The notes: a model not told the origin generated them from the letters alone. Positions 13,595 through 25,690 are shown, counted from the stretch's first letter. The stretch is DNA of 60,000 nt from Chrysomallon squamiferum (GCA_012295275.1 CM022669.1:10437449-10497448); one strand, 5' to 3'. Translations and numbers: made by a program.

Positions 13595-13877
13595 CGTTGC
13601 TGCTGCTACTACTCCATGTACTACTCTACTACTACTACTACTGCTACCACTACAACTACAACAACAACAACGACAACTACTACTACTACTATTAAATGCA
13701 GTTATCGACTGTATTATGAAAACACAAATACTGCTGTAGAAGTACTATGTTTATTAGTATTTATACTGCTGTTTAAATTACTGTTTCTACCTCTTAATAC
13801 TAATACTAATACTACAATTGCTACTTCTTTTCTCATACCTGTGATGATGATGATGATGATAATAATAATAATAATAA

Positions 13878-13908
<31 letters not shown>

Positions 13909-13918
13909 AAGAAGAAAT
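13595..13918. repeat. ACT/AAC, ATG/AAT and AAG arrays
   Basis: ACT and AAC repeats (13619-13693), ACT-like degenerate DNA to 13835, GAT (13842-13860), AAT (13861-13879) and AAG (13880-13917). Confidence 0.9.
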
Positions 13919-14009
13919 GAAGAACGAAAGTTTAATAAAAAAAAAAATAAAACATCTATTTTTTTTTTGCCAATACGTAACAACAGAAGCTATTATTTTA
14001 AATGCATAT

Positions 14010-14100
14010 TTTAAAAAAATAAATAAATAAATAAATAAATAAATGAAAAAAAAAAAAAAAATGAATGAATTAATAAATAAATTAATTAATTAATATTTTT
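14010..14100. repeat. AAAT repeats and A-tract
   Basis: AAAT repeats 14018-14045, an A run, then TTAA repeats to 14094. Confidence 0.9.
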
Positions 14101-14350
14101 AGATTGTCACTCGTAACGCATAACAACCTTATCTCCCTATGTACAATATGGAACCGTCTGACGCTTACTTGGCGCGTGTCAGTTGTTATTCACCTGTTCC
14201 CGCTAAATCTCATTGGTCGTTTTGGGTCACTCTTCCGGGCGCTCATGCCTACACTGTCCTCTTTGACAAGAGACGTGTGACGTCATCTTCGGCAGTTTCA
14301 GCTCATTATCATAAAAATAAACGACCAGGTTAGCAAACATTACATGCACA
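14101..14350. other. Unique block with a CRE
   Basis: CpG-containing unique sequence with TGACGTCA at 14278-14285. A 64-codon plus frame from 14139 has no recognisable domain. Confidence 0.4.
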
Positions 14351-14518
14351 GAAGCGAGGTATTTCTGTTAAAGAGTTTTCTTTGATGAAATAAAGAAAGA
14401 CGTATCCTTAATCTCGTCAAACATGAATTTAATCCAGACGACACACGATTATTTCTTTTTCAGTTTTTGACAAAGTGACTAAAGCGAGATTTGTTATCAC
14501 TGAGAGAAGAAGACGTAA

Positions 14519-14557
14519 AAGAAGAAGAAGAAGAAGAAGAAGAAGAAGAAGAAGAAT
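14519..14557. repeat. (AAG)n microsatellite
   Basis: Perfect GAA repeats of about 38 bp. Confidence 0.95.
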
Positions 14558-14743
14558 TTAGCAGGCTTCTAGAAATTATGCTGACATAATTATTAATTTT
14601 ATTTTTAATATAATTTGTTTTATCGTTGTCATCATACGTACAAAGCGTTGTCATATATACAAAGATCAACATAACATTTTTGACATTTCCTCACAAGTAT
14701 AGATTTTAAAATGTTTTTCAGAGTGCAATTAACCTATTTTGGA

Positions 14744-14895
14744 TTTAAAAAAAAAAAAAAACAAAACAAAAAAACAAAAAAAAAAAACAACCAAAAGAAA
14801 ACGTTAATAACAATTGTTTACAAAAAAAAGAAAAAAGAAAAAGAAAAAATAAGATAATTAAAAAAGAAGAAAAGAAAAACAACCCAAAATACTAA
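14744..14895. repeat. A-rich tract
   Basis: A runs broken by C and G; no tandem unit. Confidence 0.85.
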
Positions 14896-14975
14896 TTAGA
14901 TAAATAAGACATTTATTGTATATTTATAAATATTATTACAATCCCCAATCCAAAATACTATTACTACTACTCTCT

Positions 14976-14979
<4 letters not shown>

Positions 14980-15071
<92 letters not shown>
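14980..15071. repeat. (CT)n microsatellite
   Basis: Perfect CT array of about 92 bp. Confidence 0.97.
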
Positions 15072-15073
<2 letters not shown>

Positions 15074-15670
15074 TAATTTTTCCAGGATTTACCCGCTCTT
15101 TTTGCTAAACAAAATAATCCAATTTTTCGAACGATTTATGGATAAAATAGTAGCGTGCCCTCATAGTTTTAACTCCTTAAGGCAACAACTATTTTTAAGC
15201 TTATTTGTTTATTCTTAACCGTCACACACATCCATATGCAGCACAAAGAAAGAAAGAAAAGAGAAAAAGCACTGATTTGCGCGGAAGGATACATAACTGC
15301 ACGTTACAAAATATTTAATCAAGCATCAATTTGTCGTCCCAATCATGTGAAAACGAGGCTAACAAAAGGGCATCAAATTCAAAAGTCGGGGTACTGCCCT
15401 AACAAATTAAAATGTTAACTGCAACGATACTAAGAACACTCACAGAGCCTACAGCAAAAAAAAAAAAAAAAAAAAAAAATATTATGAAGAAGAAAAAAAC
15501 AAATAATAATCGGCAAATCAATTAATTAGGTTGCACGTGCGGCTGCAAAATTTGGCGTCTGTGATTGGTTGATAATTTCTGAGTAATGAATAGAAATATA
15601 TGATGCCACCTCTATACGAATTAACTTAATTCACCTGTCAAAGATAGACTGGTAACATTTTAAATTTGTT
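15072..15670. other. Unique sequence, no gene seen
   Basis: Includes an A run (15456-15479). A 60-codon frame (15236-15418) shows no domain. Confidence 0.55.
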
Positions 15671-15673
15671 CTA

Positions 15674-15675
15674 AC

Positions 15676-15758
<83 letters not shown>

Positions 15759-15912
15759 TAATAGTAATAATAATAACAACAACAATCATCATCATAAATA
15801 AATAAAAAAAAAGGTTATAGATACACAAATAGACACATATACAGATATAAAAGAATAAAAATGTACTACTACTACTACTACTACTATTAAATCTAATAAT
15901 AACAACAACAAC
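15674..15912. repeat. (AAT)n array and ACT/AAC repeats
   Basis: AAT with GAT variants (15674-15790), then ACT repeats (15863-15888) and AAC repeats (15899-15917). Confidence 0.93.
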
Positions 15913-15989
15913 AACAAACAAACAAACAAACCAATAAATAAAATCCGGCTAATGCCTAAAAGTAAACAAATATAAATATAACTGATGCT

Positions 15990-16350
15990 ACTACTAAACA
16001 TCTATTGCTGTTACTAACAACAACAACATCACCCAGCGCGAACTCACCTTATTTTTCATCGACCTACTTTTGTCTTTTTCTTCTTAACAAAACTGAATTC
16101 ATCTTGAAAAACACACCAAACTTTTTAAATATATTATGAACCCGGCGTCCATGTTTACTAAAAGTTAATTATTTTGAATAAGAAACAGTATTTCTCCATG
16201 AACATCAATTTTCTTTTCCTTCTGTCTGTTTACTGATTACGTCATCTATAAATGGATAAATAATAGGATGACGTCATGAACCATTAGTACCAGGATTTAG
16301 GTAACCATTGGATTTAGTTCAAGTTAAAACACAGGTAGGAATATAATTAA
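15990..16350. other. Unique sequence with a CRE
   Basis: TGACGTCA at 16269-16276 in ATGACGTCAT, and TTACGTCATC about 30 bp upstream. No gene recognised. Confidence 0.45.
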
Positions 16351-16416
<66 letters not shown>

Positions 16417-16448
16417 TGCGCGCTTTGTGGCTGTCTTAACATATATAC

Positions 16449-16494
<46 letters not shown>

Positions 16495-16508
16495 GTATAT
16501 ATATATAC
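16351..16508. repeat. (GT)n and (AT)n compound microsatellite
   Basis: GT array 16351-16414, a 26-bp spacer, then AT/GTAT repeats 16440-16508. Confidence 0.95.
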
Positions 16509-17138
16509 ACATGTACATAAGGGTGTGTGGATAAATGGGTGCATACTTACATATGTTTATGCAATCACACGTATGATAACTGTGTATCAGTTTGTTTTGA
16601 TTATTAGCTACGTTATTTTTATTATTAGCTACGTAACTGCGAACAGTGAGATTAACAACTAACAGCTTTCTACACCTCACAAGGTTTATGAAAACTATTT
16701 TAGGAGTGAAAAGGGTGAATATCAAACAGTTTACCGTTAATCAGCAGTTTTCGAGGAGGTTTCTTGAAAGCTGTCAAATCGCAGAAATGTGTTATTGTAT
16801 CAATTTTAGGCTACATTAAATTAATACAATTCACGAACGTATTATATTAAATTAATGACATTATTTTTTGGCGGGGGAGTGATTTTTCGATGTACATATA
16901 TATACATGTATGCATGTATCTAGTTAAATTATTAAAATTATTCAGTTTATAATATCAAGTTGACATTATTCTTTAAAATATTAAAATAAATTATAATGTA
17001 TGATTGGTTTAAAATACAAAATTATATGTGTGTATATCTTTATTCTCTGTCTTATGTATGTCTAATTAGATTGTACACAGACAATCACGTCTTCACAAAT
17101 GTCAGATGTCGCTGACGAGACTCGAACGTATGGCACCC

Positions 17139-17140
<2 letters not shown>
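16509..17140 (-). other. AT-rich DNA with a Pol III B-box-like site
   Basis: TTATTAGCTACGT occurs twice (16602 and 16622). On the minus strand, 17128-17118 reads CGTTCGAGTCT, close to a B box; no A box lies upstream of it because the GTAT array begins there. Confidence 0.3.
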
Positions 17141-17141
<1 letters not shown>

Positions 17142-17169
<28 letters not shown>

Positions 17170-17183
17170 TGTATGTATGTATG
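17142..17183. repeat. (ATGT)n microsatellite
   Basis: Perfect ATGT units next to the B-box-like site. Confidence 0.95.
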
Positions 17184-17625
17184 CATAGTTATAGACATAC
17201 CATAAAATCTTATATTTAAATGTCGGCTACAGGTCCTAAAATGAAAAACAGTACTTGCCATCAGTCGTTCTGAATAAAATTACGAATTTTAGACAATAAT
17301 TATTAAATCTGATTCGCGATTTAATTTCAGATGTCAACACATAAATCTGAATAAAGTAAAATGTTACGATTTACTGTAAAAACCTTTTATTTTATTTTGC
17401 TGATAGTAAATTATTAGCTATAGATAATGATACAAAAGCATGAAATGTCTAATATTTTCAATTCAGCGTAATACATACATATATATATATATTAGTAATA
17501 GGTAACTAAATAGATAAGTAAACAAACAAACAAAAAATAAAAAGTAAAAAATAAATAAAGTAAGTAAGTAAACAAATAAAAATAAATAAATAAATAAATG
17601 AAATAAAATACATTTTCGAAAAGCC
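17184..17625. other. AT-rich DNA with degenerate AAATA repeats
   Basis: Unique to about 17500, then AAAC/AAAT/AAGT repeats (17517-17610). Confidence 0.6.
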
Positions 17626-17807
17626 AAAGATTTTAAAATAAACTGAAACAAATTCACGGTATCGTTATATATAATTAATAATGAATGAAACGTTACACTA
17701 ACATAAATTCCAATCTTGAATAAATGAATATAAACGACAAATCTTCAAGAGGATGCCTGCTGTAATTAATATAATTCTGAATTAGAAATTTAGGAAAATA
17801 TATATTA

Positions 17808-18310
17808 GTAGTAGCAGTAATAATAGTGGTAATAATAGTAGTAGCAGTATAGCAGTAGTAGTAGCAGTTGTAGTAGTAGTAGTAGTAATAGGAGTAGTAG
17901 TAATAGTTTTTATTGTTATAGCAGTAATGATAATAGTAACAGTAGGATATAGCTTTCAAGACAAACTAAAAGAAACTAATAATAATAATCATGAAAACAA
18001 AAACAAGTAGAGAACATGAAAATTTGAGGACCAAACATTTAATATTTGTTTGTTTGCTTATTTGTTTTTTTGTTGTGGTTGTTGTTGTTATTGGAAACAC
18101 TAATTTTTGTAGCATCATATTATTAGTATTATTTTATGACTATTACTCTACTGTTATTACTACTGCTATTAATATTACTATCACCACCATCTGTACTAAA
18201 CTACTACTACAAATACTATACTATTACTACTATCACTACTGTTATTATTACTACTATTGCTATTACAATTTCTACTAAGATTACAATGATTATTTCTGCT
18301 ACTGGTTCTT
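17808..18310. repeat. AGT array and facing ACT/ATT array
   Basis: AGT repeats with AAT and AGC variants (17808-17945) and, after about 170 bp, ACT/ATT repeats (18120-18310). The two are complementary in orientation, so the region could fold into a long imperfect hairpin. Confidence 0.85.
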
Positions 18311-18347
18311 CTGCTATTTCTGCTTTCGCTACTATCATTACGAAGGT

Positions 18348-18348
<1 letters not shown>

Positions 18349-18402
<54 letters not shown>
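18349..18402. repeat. T54 homopolymer
   Basis: Uninterrupted T run, the longest homopolymer I see. Assembly length may be inaccurate. Confidence 0.95.
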
Positions 18403-18403
<1 letters not shown>

Positions 18404-18538
18404 CTTAATTCATTCATTCATTTTTTTATTATTAAAACATCCTTTCTACCTCGTGTGCTTTAATTAACTGTCTCGAGTTTGTTAATTTTAATGAGAATAT
18501 TCACAGTAATCAATTTGTTATTTGCCAGTAATTAAATC

Positions 18539-18646
<108 letters not shown>

Positions 18647-18667
18647 ATTACTGTTGTTTTAGCTGTT

Positions 18668-18790
18668 AGTATTATATTATATTATATATATTACTATATT
18701 ATATTATATTATATTATATTATATTATATTATATTATATTATATTATATTATATTATATTATATGTTTTACTATATTATACTGTACTATA
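18668..18790. repeat. (AATAT)n-type pentamer array
   Basis: TATAT-plus-T pentamers (ATATT units) in tandem, degenerate at the right end. The complementary array is at 23937. Confidence 0.93.
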
Positions 18791-19090
18791 ATGTATTGTA
18801 TTTATTTTACACAAAATTATTTCACTTTTTTTACGTTTTCTTTACAATAAATTTATCTTTACTGTTATTATTGTTGCTGTTGTTGTTGTTGTTATTATTA
18901 TTATTATTACTTGAAGAAGAAATGATACCTTTGTGTTGATTTTTAAAGATTAAAGTAACTACAAATACCAAAATTAGCTTCTGATAAGAAAGAAAAGTTT
19001 AAGAAAAAATTTAATTTTATAATAATAATAAGGATGATGATGATGATAATAATGGTGATTACAATGATGGTAAGGATGAACAAAAAAATG

Positions 19091-19121
<31 letters not shown>

Positions 19122-19260
19122 GATTCTAATCTGTAGTAATTAACGGTCTACTTTCTTCATCATGAATAACAAAAACAAGATTATATTACATAATTAGAAG
19201 CTGGGGATTAAAAGTAAACAAACATGGGAAGAGAAACAGATATAAAAATCCAATATCAGT
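18791..19260. other. AT-rich DNA with short GTT, GAT and AAT runs
   Basis: Short trinucleotide arrays at 18872-18910, 19022-19075 and 19090-19120. No gene seen. Confidence 0.6.
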
Positions 19261-19337
19261 AGCACCTTCTGCATAGCTGTTTAAACACAGTGTCAGGCGC
19301 GTATCAGTCTTTTCACAGAGAGGGTGACTTCGTGGTC

Positions 19338-19615
19338 ATAGCAGTAGTAGTAGCAGTAGCAGCAGTAATAATAGCAGCAGTAGTAGTAGTAGTAATAGTA
19401 GTAATAATAGCAGCAATAGTAGTAGTAGCAGCAGAAATAGTAATCGTAGTAATAGAAGACACAGTAAAAAGTAGCAGTAGCAGCAGTAGTAGTAGTAGTA
19501 TTAATGGCATTATTAGTAGTTGTAGCAGTAGTAATAGTAATAAAATCAGAAGAAGCAGCAGAAGCAATAGCACCAGAAATAATAGATACAGTAATCGTAG
19601 ATGTAGTAAAAGACG

Positions 19616-19653
<38 letters not shown>

Positions 19654-19676
19654 ATAGTAGTTTAAGCAGCAGCAGC

Positions 19677-19713
<37 letters not shown>

Positions 19714-19983
19714 ATAGTTTAAGTAGCAGTAGTAGTAGTAGTAGTAGTAATAGTAGTTTAAGCAGCAGTAGTAGTAGTAGTAGTAGTAATAGTTTAGTAG
19801 TAGTAGTAGTAGTAGTAATAGTAGTTTAAGCAGCAGCAGCAGTAGTAGTAGTAGTAATAGTAGTTTAAGCAGCAGTAGTAGTAGTAGTAGTAGTAATATA
19901 GTTTAAGCAGTAGTAGTAGTAGTAGTAGTAGTAATAGTAGTTTAAGCAGTAGTAGTAGTAGTAGTAGTAGTAGTAATAGTAGC

Positions 19984-20018
<35 letters not shown>

Positions 20019-20030
20019 CGCCAGTAGCAA
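19338..20030. repeat. AGT satellite with TTTAAGCAG-punctuated higher-order repeats
   Basis: AGT runs are punctuated by AATAGTAGTTTAAGCAG-type junctions seven times (near 19660, 19719, 19755, 19824, 19863, 19901 and 19940), giving higher-order units of mostly 35-70 bp. The left half (19338-19620) is a more degenerate AGT/AGC mix. Long serine-rich frames here are repeat artefacts. Confidence 0.9.
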
Positions 20031-20093
20031 TATTGGTAACAGTAGAATATAACTTTCAAATTAAACTAGAAGAAAATATTTAAAAAAAAAAAT

Positions 20094-20520
20094 AAACCGA
20101 GGACAGAACATGACAACTGGTGGGTAAGAACCCCCACCAGATCCGCCGCTGCAGGTAAAGAATACGTATGCGTGTATCAGCGACGCTGTCGTATGGCAAC
20201 TTATTGATTTCGTGCAGCTACGTCGTGACTTTCAGTCGACCACGTCGTGTTCGGCAGGTGTTTGCGTCAACGTGTGTGTTTGTCGTAGACGGCAGAATAT
20301 CGACGACGGACGCGGAGTCGTTCGATGTTCGATACGGCGTCTATTGTGACGTTCACGTAGCTGCACAAAGTCAACGGTATCTGCATGTCTGAGTAACACA
20401 TGCCTGCCGCTGACAGGTGTGTTGACACTGAGGTTCTCTAACTCGGCTTGCCTCTGTAACAACGTCGTGGACGTCGTCAACGTCACGATCTGTCTTGTGA
20501 AAAGCAATAAGAGGCGAAAC
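20094..20520. other. CpG-rich unique block with hairpin
   Basis: Starts with an exact 8-bp stem CTGGTGGG/CCCACCAG (20117-20124 and 20133-20140, 8-base loop). After that it is dense in ACGTCGT/CGACG words. Frames on both strands exceed 70 codons, but I recognise no family. It could hold an exon of an unknown gene or a regulatory element. Confidence 0.4.
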
Positions 20521-20529
20521 TGTTAAGTT

Positions 20530-20672
20530 TTTGTGTATAGTGTATGTAGGTATATATGTATGTTTGTGTATGTGTATGTGAATGTAAATGTTTGTGTGTG
20601 TAGATGTGTATGTATATGTATATGTATATATATGTATGTACGTATGTATGTATGCATGTGTATATATATATA
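20530..20672. repeat. GTAT/GTGT microsatellite
   Basis: Degenerate TGTATGTA and TGTGTG units, ending in an AT run. Confidence 0.9.
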
Positions 20673-20915
20673 ATTCTGTCATTGTTTTAATGTATTATTT
20701 TATCCTTGTTTGTTTATTATCAGTAGTTTTACATCACACATTTGATATTTGACACTTATATTTTAGATGAAATTTGGTATACATCGTGTCTTATTTCACC
20801 ACTAACAATCGAGCCACAAGGAGGATCACACAAATATTAGAATATCATATCTGAAAACGCTAGAAGCTGATGAAGCTATAAAAATTAACAATATCTGCTT
20901 TGTTTAAGATAAAAC
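20673..20915. other. AT-rich sequence, nothing recognised
   Basis: No ORF, repeat or RNA feature seen. Confidence 0.6.
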
Positions 20916-20916
20916 A

Positions 20917-20964
<48 letters not shown>

Positions 20965-21034
20965 TAATTATTTTATTTATTATTTATTTATTTATTATTA
21001 TTATTATTATTTATTAATTATTATTTATTTATTT

Positions 21035-21092
<58 letters not shown>

Positions 21093-21118
21093 TTATTATT
21101 ATTATATTTTTTTTTATT
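20916..21118. repeat. (ATT)n array with ATTT variants
   Basis: Three ATT blocks joined by ATTTATT units. Confidence 0.95.
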
Positions 21119-21241
21119 AATGTTAGCACTGGAATTTATTAACCTGTTTGTCTGATTGTTTATTTATTCACTTGCTTTTAGTTTAGTTGTTTAATTATGT
21201 AACCCTGAAATACTACTACTAGTACTTTAAAAAAAGTATTT

Positions 21242-21243
<2 letters not shown>

Positions 21244-21303
<60 letters not shown>
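21244..21303. repeat. (AAT)n array
   Basis: Perfect 60-bp array, in opposite orientation to the ATT block 130 bp upstream. Confidence 0.95.
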
Positions 21304-21955
21304 TTTTATCTTAATAACAACAACAACAATATTACAACAACAAGAACTTTAGGACAATATAATCCTAAAAATATATTACATAATAAAACGTGCGCGCGTC
21401 TGTAAAGACGAGCGTGTGTTTTGCGTGCGTACTGGTGCGTGTCCTTACGCATATTGAGAGTTTATAACAACAGATGTGTTCTCTGCAAACTTTCCCCAAC
21501 ATCTGATAAAGTATTCCGATATCAGCAGAACATCAGAGACAAAAACCTATTGGAAATAAAAGTGCTGTAGGTAATTTGGTGACAATTATCCACTGTTTGT
21601 TTCCAATAAACTAGTCTGACAGTCGCGAGCCTATTCACTCGCTCGGTGATTTCCAGATAAACATCTCTGGAAAGTAGAAAATTAAAGCAGCGAAGAGAAC
21701 AAAACGTGGGACGAGTAATTAGAAAATCAAATATTGCCAGCAAATCAAAATATTAATAAATAGTACCTAAATGATGGCGTGCTTATTTTCCGACCCGCAG
21801 CGCAATATCACCGTATTGAATGGTTTGTCGATTGTTGCTATAAATTGTTTCTATTTCTCTCTCAGTCTCACTCGCTGATATCGGCTTTAATATTAAGTAG
21901 TGCTGGTTTACTGTTTTATACGTACATGCATACCAATAAATAAATATAAAAAAGT

Positions 21956-21958
<3 letters not shown>
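21304..21958. other. Unique sequence, no gene seen
   Basis: A CpG/GT-rich patch lies at 21389-21455 (GTGCGCGCG, GCGTGCG). The remainder is unique. A 73-codon minus frame lacks a recognisable domain. Confidence 0.5.

Positions 21959-21959
<1 letters not shown>

Positions 21960-22017
<58 letters not shown>
21960..22017. repeat. (GA)n microsatellite
   Basis: Perfect GA array of 58 bp. Confidence 0.97.
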
Positions 22018-22020
<3 letters not shown>

Positions 22021-22084
22021 CCTTAATTAAAGTTTTAGCCTACACCAAATTAAATAAAAGAAACTATGTTAGACTACAAGACGG

Positions 22085-22345
22085 CCAAAAAGGATAAGAT
22101 AAGAAATGTGAAATTAGGATAGGTTAAGTTAGGGTCAGTTAGGTTAAGACAAGAGATAATAATCAATTACAGGATAGAATAAATAACTGTAAGATAAATA
22201 GTAGGATAGGATATTATAAGTACAGGATACGTTTGTACAGGGCATGTTAAATTAGGATTGGCTAGGTTTTAAGGACAAAATAGGATAATTTAGTGTAGAA
22301 TTGGACAGGATAGGATAAATAAATACACGATACGTTATTAGAGAA
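22085..22345. repeat. Degenerate GGATA/TTAGG-like repeat region
   Basis: Words AGGATAGG, AGGATA and GGTTAAG recur at irregular spacing for about 260 bp. It looks like an old, decayed short tandem repeat. Partial TTAGG words do not make it telomeric. Confidence 0.5.
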
Positions 22346-22361
22346 CAGGTTAAATAAGGAT

Positions 22362-22735
22362 AGGATGATGATGATGATGATTATGATGATAACAAGAAAA
22401 CAACAACAACAAATAAATAATTATAATCATCATCATCATTGTTGTTGCTTTTATTCATAATAAACAGTCATGGATACAATATAATCTAAAAACCATGGAA
22501 ACAAACACATATAAATGAAATAAATAACATTTATACAAAAAGCAACAAAAAAAAAAAAAAGAATGAAAGAAAGAAAAGAAAAAGAAAGAAAGAAAGAAAA
22601 GAAAAAAGAAGAAAATGGAAGAAAAAGAAAGGAGGAAATAAAGAAAAGAAAAAAGAAAAACTGGAAGAAAAAAAAAAAGAAAGAAAGAAAGAAAGAAAGA
22701 AAGAAAAGAAAAAAGACAGAGAGACAGAGAAATGA
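22362..22735. repeat. GAT/AAC/CAT runs and GAAA-rich tract
   Basis: GATGATG (22364-22390) and CAT (22427-22439) short arrays; A and GAAA repeats 22546-22712. Confidence 0.88.
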
Positions 22736-22739
22736 CGCA

Positions 22740-23700
22740 GACAACAGAAGAATCACGTCACACGGTCGTCACTTTCTCAACAGGTGTTAACATGGCAACG
22801 CTTCGTTTTAATTAACAGTCATTCACACCAGTCCCGCGCGGATCACCCACAAACGAGGAGTTCTGGAACACGTGCATCCCGCTCTTTACTGTCTAATTTA
22901 TTTCTTTACAACTAATAAACGCTTTTCACTTCTCTGTTCAATAAAAACTCGGCGCGATTGTTTCCCCGTCGCGAAAAGAAAACAGTAACTAACATCGAAC
23001 ATCCGGGTAATGAGGAATTAATGCGTAACGGAAAGTTATGGATGCGATTTTACAAAACTATCAGTGCTCAACGCCTCAATATAATATTCATCATAAACGG
23101 CGGAAATTAAAGCATGGAAAGGCTGATTTCCACTATTTGCGATCGTTATTGAGTGCAGTAGGCTTTACACCATGGTATTAAATGACCGTGGATTTTTATA
23201 GGATTTGTCGTCATAGCTGACATTGACAAATAGAGAACATCAGCGTTATTGTAACTTACACCGTAAAAGAGCGATGATGGGGGAGAGAACCCGACGGATA
23301 CGGAAATTGGAAATAAAGTTAGTCTTTTTATTGAAAATCGTTACTCACTTGTTGCTCGCTATCTGAGGAGTAATAGATGAGGATATTGCGATCACTGCCT
23401 GTCACCGGCAGGGGGCTGGTGATCACGTGACATCCAGTATGATGGATCGGAGTGTTGGTGTCAAGATATTAACGAGAAGGAAAGAGGTCTTGTAGTAATT
23501 TCCGATTCATATTTCTTCATAATAATTGACTTGTCTTACGCACACGATGGCCGTGTTAACAGGACTTTGTTAAAAACTCGAGCTGATCGTTACTGTTGCA
23601 ACAGACACTGATAGCTTCGCCGACGTCATCCACAATTCTGAATTTTCGTCTCACTTTTAGGCGTTGGTAGGTGATACGTATAAAGCAAATAATTTCCAGA
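22740..23700. promoter_or_regulatory. Unique low-repeat island; candidate regulatory block
   Basis: Nearly 1 kb of balanced sequence without microsatellites. CACGTG E-boxes lie at 22869 and 23424, and TAAT-core sites (GGAATTAATGCG, GTAATGAGG) lie between them. No exon recognised on either strand. Confidence 0.4.
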
Positions 23701-23734
23701 ACTTAGTAGTTAAGAAATAAAGTTATCCTAAAGA

Positions 23735-24230
23735 GATAACAAACAAAACAAAACAAAACCAACAAAATAAATAAATAAATAAAAATAAAAAATAAAAAAA
23801 TAGAAATAAAGGTGCCTAAAGGTTATTAAATAATAAATTATTTTATTTTTCATTACAATTAATCAATTTTTAATGTTTATAATGTTCCTCTGCTGTATAC
23901 AAACCGAACCTCAAACTCCAGGAAAAAAATTTGAAATAATATAATATAATATAATATAATATAATATAATATAATATAATATAATATAATATAACATAAT
24001 ATAATATAACATAACATAATATAATATAATATCAAAATGAATAAATAAATAAATATATAAATAAAAACAGCAATTAAAACAGTGATGATCATAACAACAA
24101 GAAACCATGACAAATAGCAAAAAATAAACACCAACAACAGCATTGAATAAAACAAAAACAATAATAATAGTAGTAGCAGCAGCAGTAATAGCAATATATA
24201 GATAAATAAATAAATAAATAAATAAATAAT
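23735..24230. repeat. AAAC/AAAT repeats and (ATAAT)n pentamer array
   Basis: AAAAC and AAAT short arrays (23738-23790), a pentamer ATAAT array (23937-24032), AAAT (24040-24056) and AGT/AAAT runs (24164-24228). Confidence 0.9.
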
Positions 24231-24560
24231 ATCTTTATCGCGATCTTCGTTATCTTTATAATAATCATATACTTAATTATATTTAAATTGATTTTGCACG
24301 ACCAGTTGTTTTTGAAATTTAATCCAATGCACTTGCTTAAATTTATTGTTGTATAAATAAATGTTCCTGTATTACTTCAAGGTAACTGAATTTTGAATGC
24401 AAATGAGTAATTTGAAGTATAAACATAAGTGTTTCTTTTTTTTATGAACTGAAATGTTGTTCAATTACTTCCTATTTAGAAAACCACATACATTGTATGT
24501 TTTAGATAGGCAAAAACAGTGACGTAAAACATAAATAAACACTCACTAGTAAATAAAAAA
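24231..24560. other. AT-rich unique sequence
   Basis: Nothing recognisable. Confidence 0.6.
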
Positions 24561-24631
24561 TAAAAGAATAAAAGAATAAATAAATAAATAAATAAATAAG
24601 TAAATAAATAAATGATATCTATTACTGTTAA

Positions 24632-24681
<50 letters not shown>

Positions 24682-24910
24682 GTATTATTTTATCATCATT
24701 ATCTTTATCATTCTTTTAAAAAATGTATTTAAGAGATCAAAAAAAAAAAAAAAAAAAAAAAAATAACAGAAAGAAACATGACAATTAAAAAATTAAGAAT
24801 AACAAATACAGTAACCAGAAATATCATCACGTCATCATCATTATCAAAAAAATATTTCATAAAAATGCAACAAACATGACAACAACAACAACAACAAAAA
24901 AAAAATCATA
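24561..24910. repeat. AAAT, ATT and A-tract cluster
   Basis: AAAT (24570-24613), ATT (24632-24688), A run (24740-24763), AAC repeats and an A run near 24885-24905. Confidence 0.9.
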
Positions 24911-24999
24911 AAAGAAAGTTAAGTTTGCTAAAAGACAAAGAAACACGCAAACAAATCTATTTGCAAATGAACAATTAATAAACCGTATTTTTCTACTGA

Positions 25000-25690
25000 G
25001 CATCATTAGAGAGGACAAGATGAAATAAAACGAACGCTAGTGACAAATCTGCGCGGCATTCACGTGTAACAAGCAGATTCTGTGGATGGGCCGTTTATTA
25101 GAAGAACTTGCTGGAAGTCATGATTTAAAGATAGCCCATAGACAAGCGAAAAACCACTTTTTCATTATCGTTCTCCACCAACGTTAACTAATGCGTAATC
25201 ACATCACATTCATTCTGGTTACTTTCAATTTGTTTCAAACATGCAATCAAAATTCAAAATGGAGGGTTTGACATCGTAACGTGCGTTATTACCCTCGTTG
25301 AGTTCGGCGGTGCTGGGGCAGAAACCGCCCCTGGCGGGACAGGCCAGCGTAGGATGCTTTTATAATTGCGTCTCTTCCAGTGTGCAGCGGTTTTAATCAA
25401 ACAGACATCGGTGTGTGTTTGATTTCGTTGGTCACGTGACGTGATTTAATCAAAACGCGCCTTCGGGAGATGAAGAGTTCTTGTCCATGCTGTTCCGCTA
25501 GGATTTTGTCAAACTGTGCTGATGAATTAATTGTTAAACGATGTTTCAGACAGATAGACGATTTCTTTTCTTCCAGTTGTGTTCTTTGTTTGCCTTTGTG
25601 TCAACATCGTCGTATGATATTACAGTATCAGTCTAAAGTGATGATGTGTTGTTGTGGTTCGTAGTAACGTGTCACCCTTGCACTTCTTTA
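25000..25690. promoter_or_regulatory. Unique low-repeat island; candidate regulatory block
   Basis: Contains CACGTG (25061), the perfect 10-bp palindrome GTCACGTGAC (25431-25440) and paired GGGGCAGAAACCGCCCC (25316-25332, an inverted GGGGC/GCCCC). The 64-codon Cys-rich frame at 25470 has no recognised family. Confidence 0.38.

Noticed and set aside
13415-14014. 199-codon plus-strand frame
   Set aside because: Mostly ACT, AAT and AAG microsatellites; only about 45 codons are complex and none match a known domain.
19290-19829. 179-codon Ser/Val-rich open frame
   Set aside because: Product of the AGT array; three-base period keeps all frames open.
22085-22345. Interstitial telomeric repeat
   Set aside because: TTAGG words are sparse and irregular; no TTAGGG tandem run.
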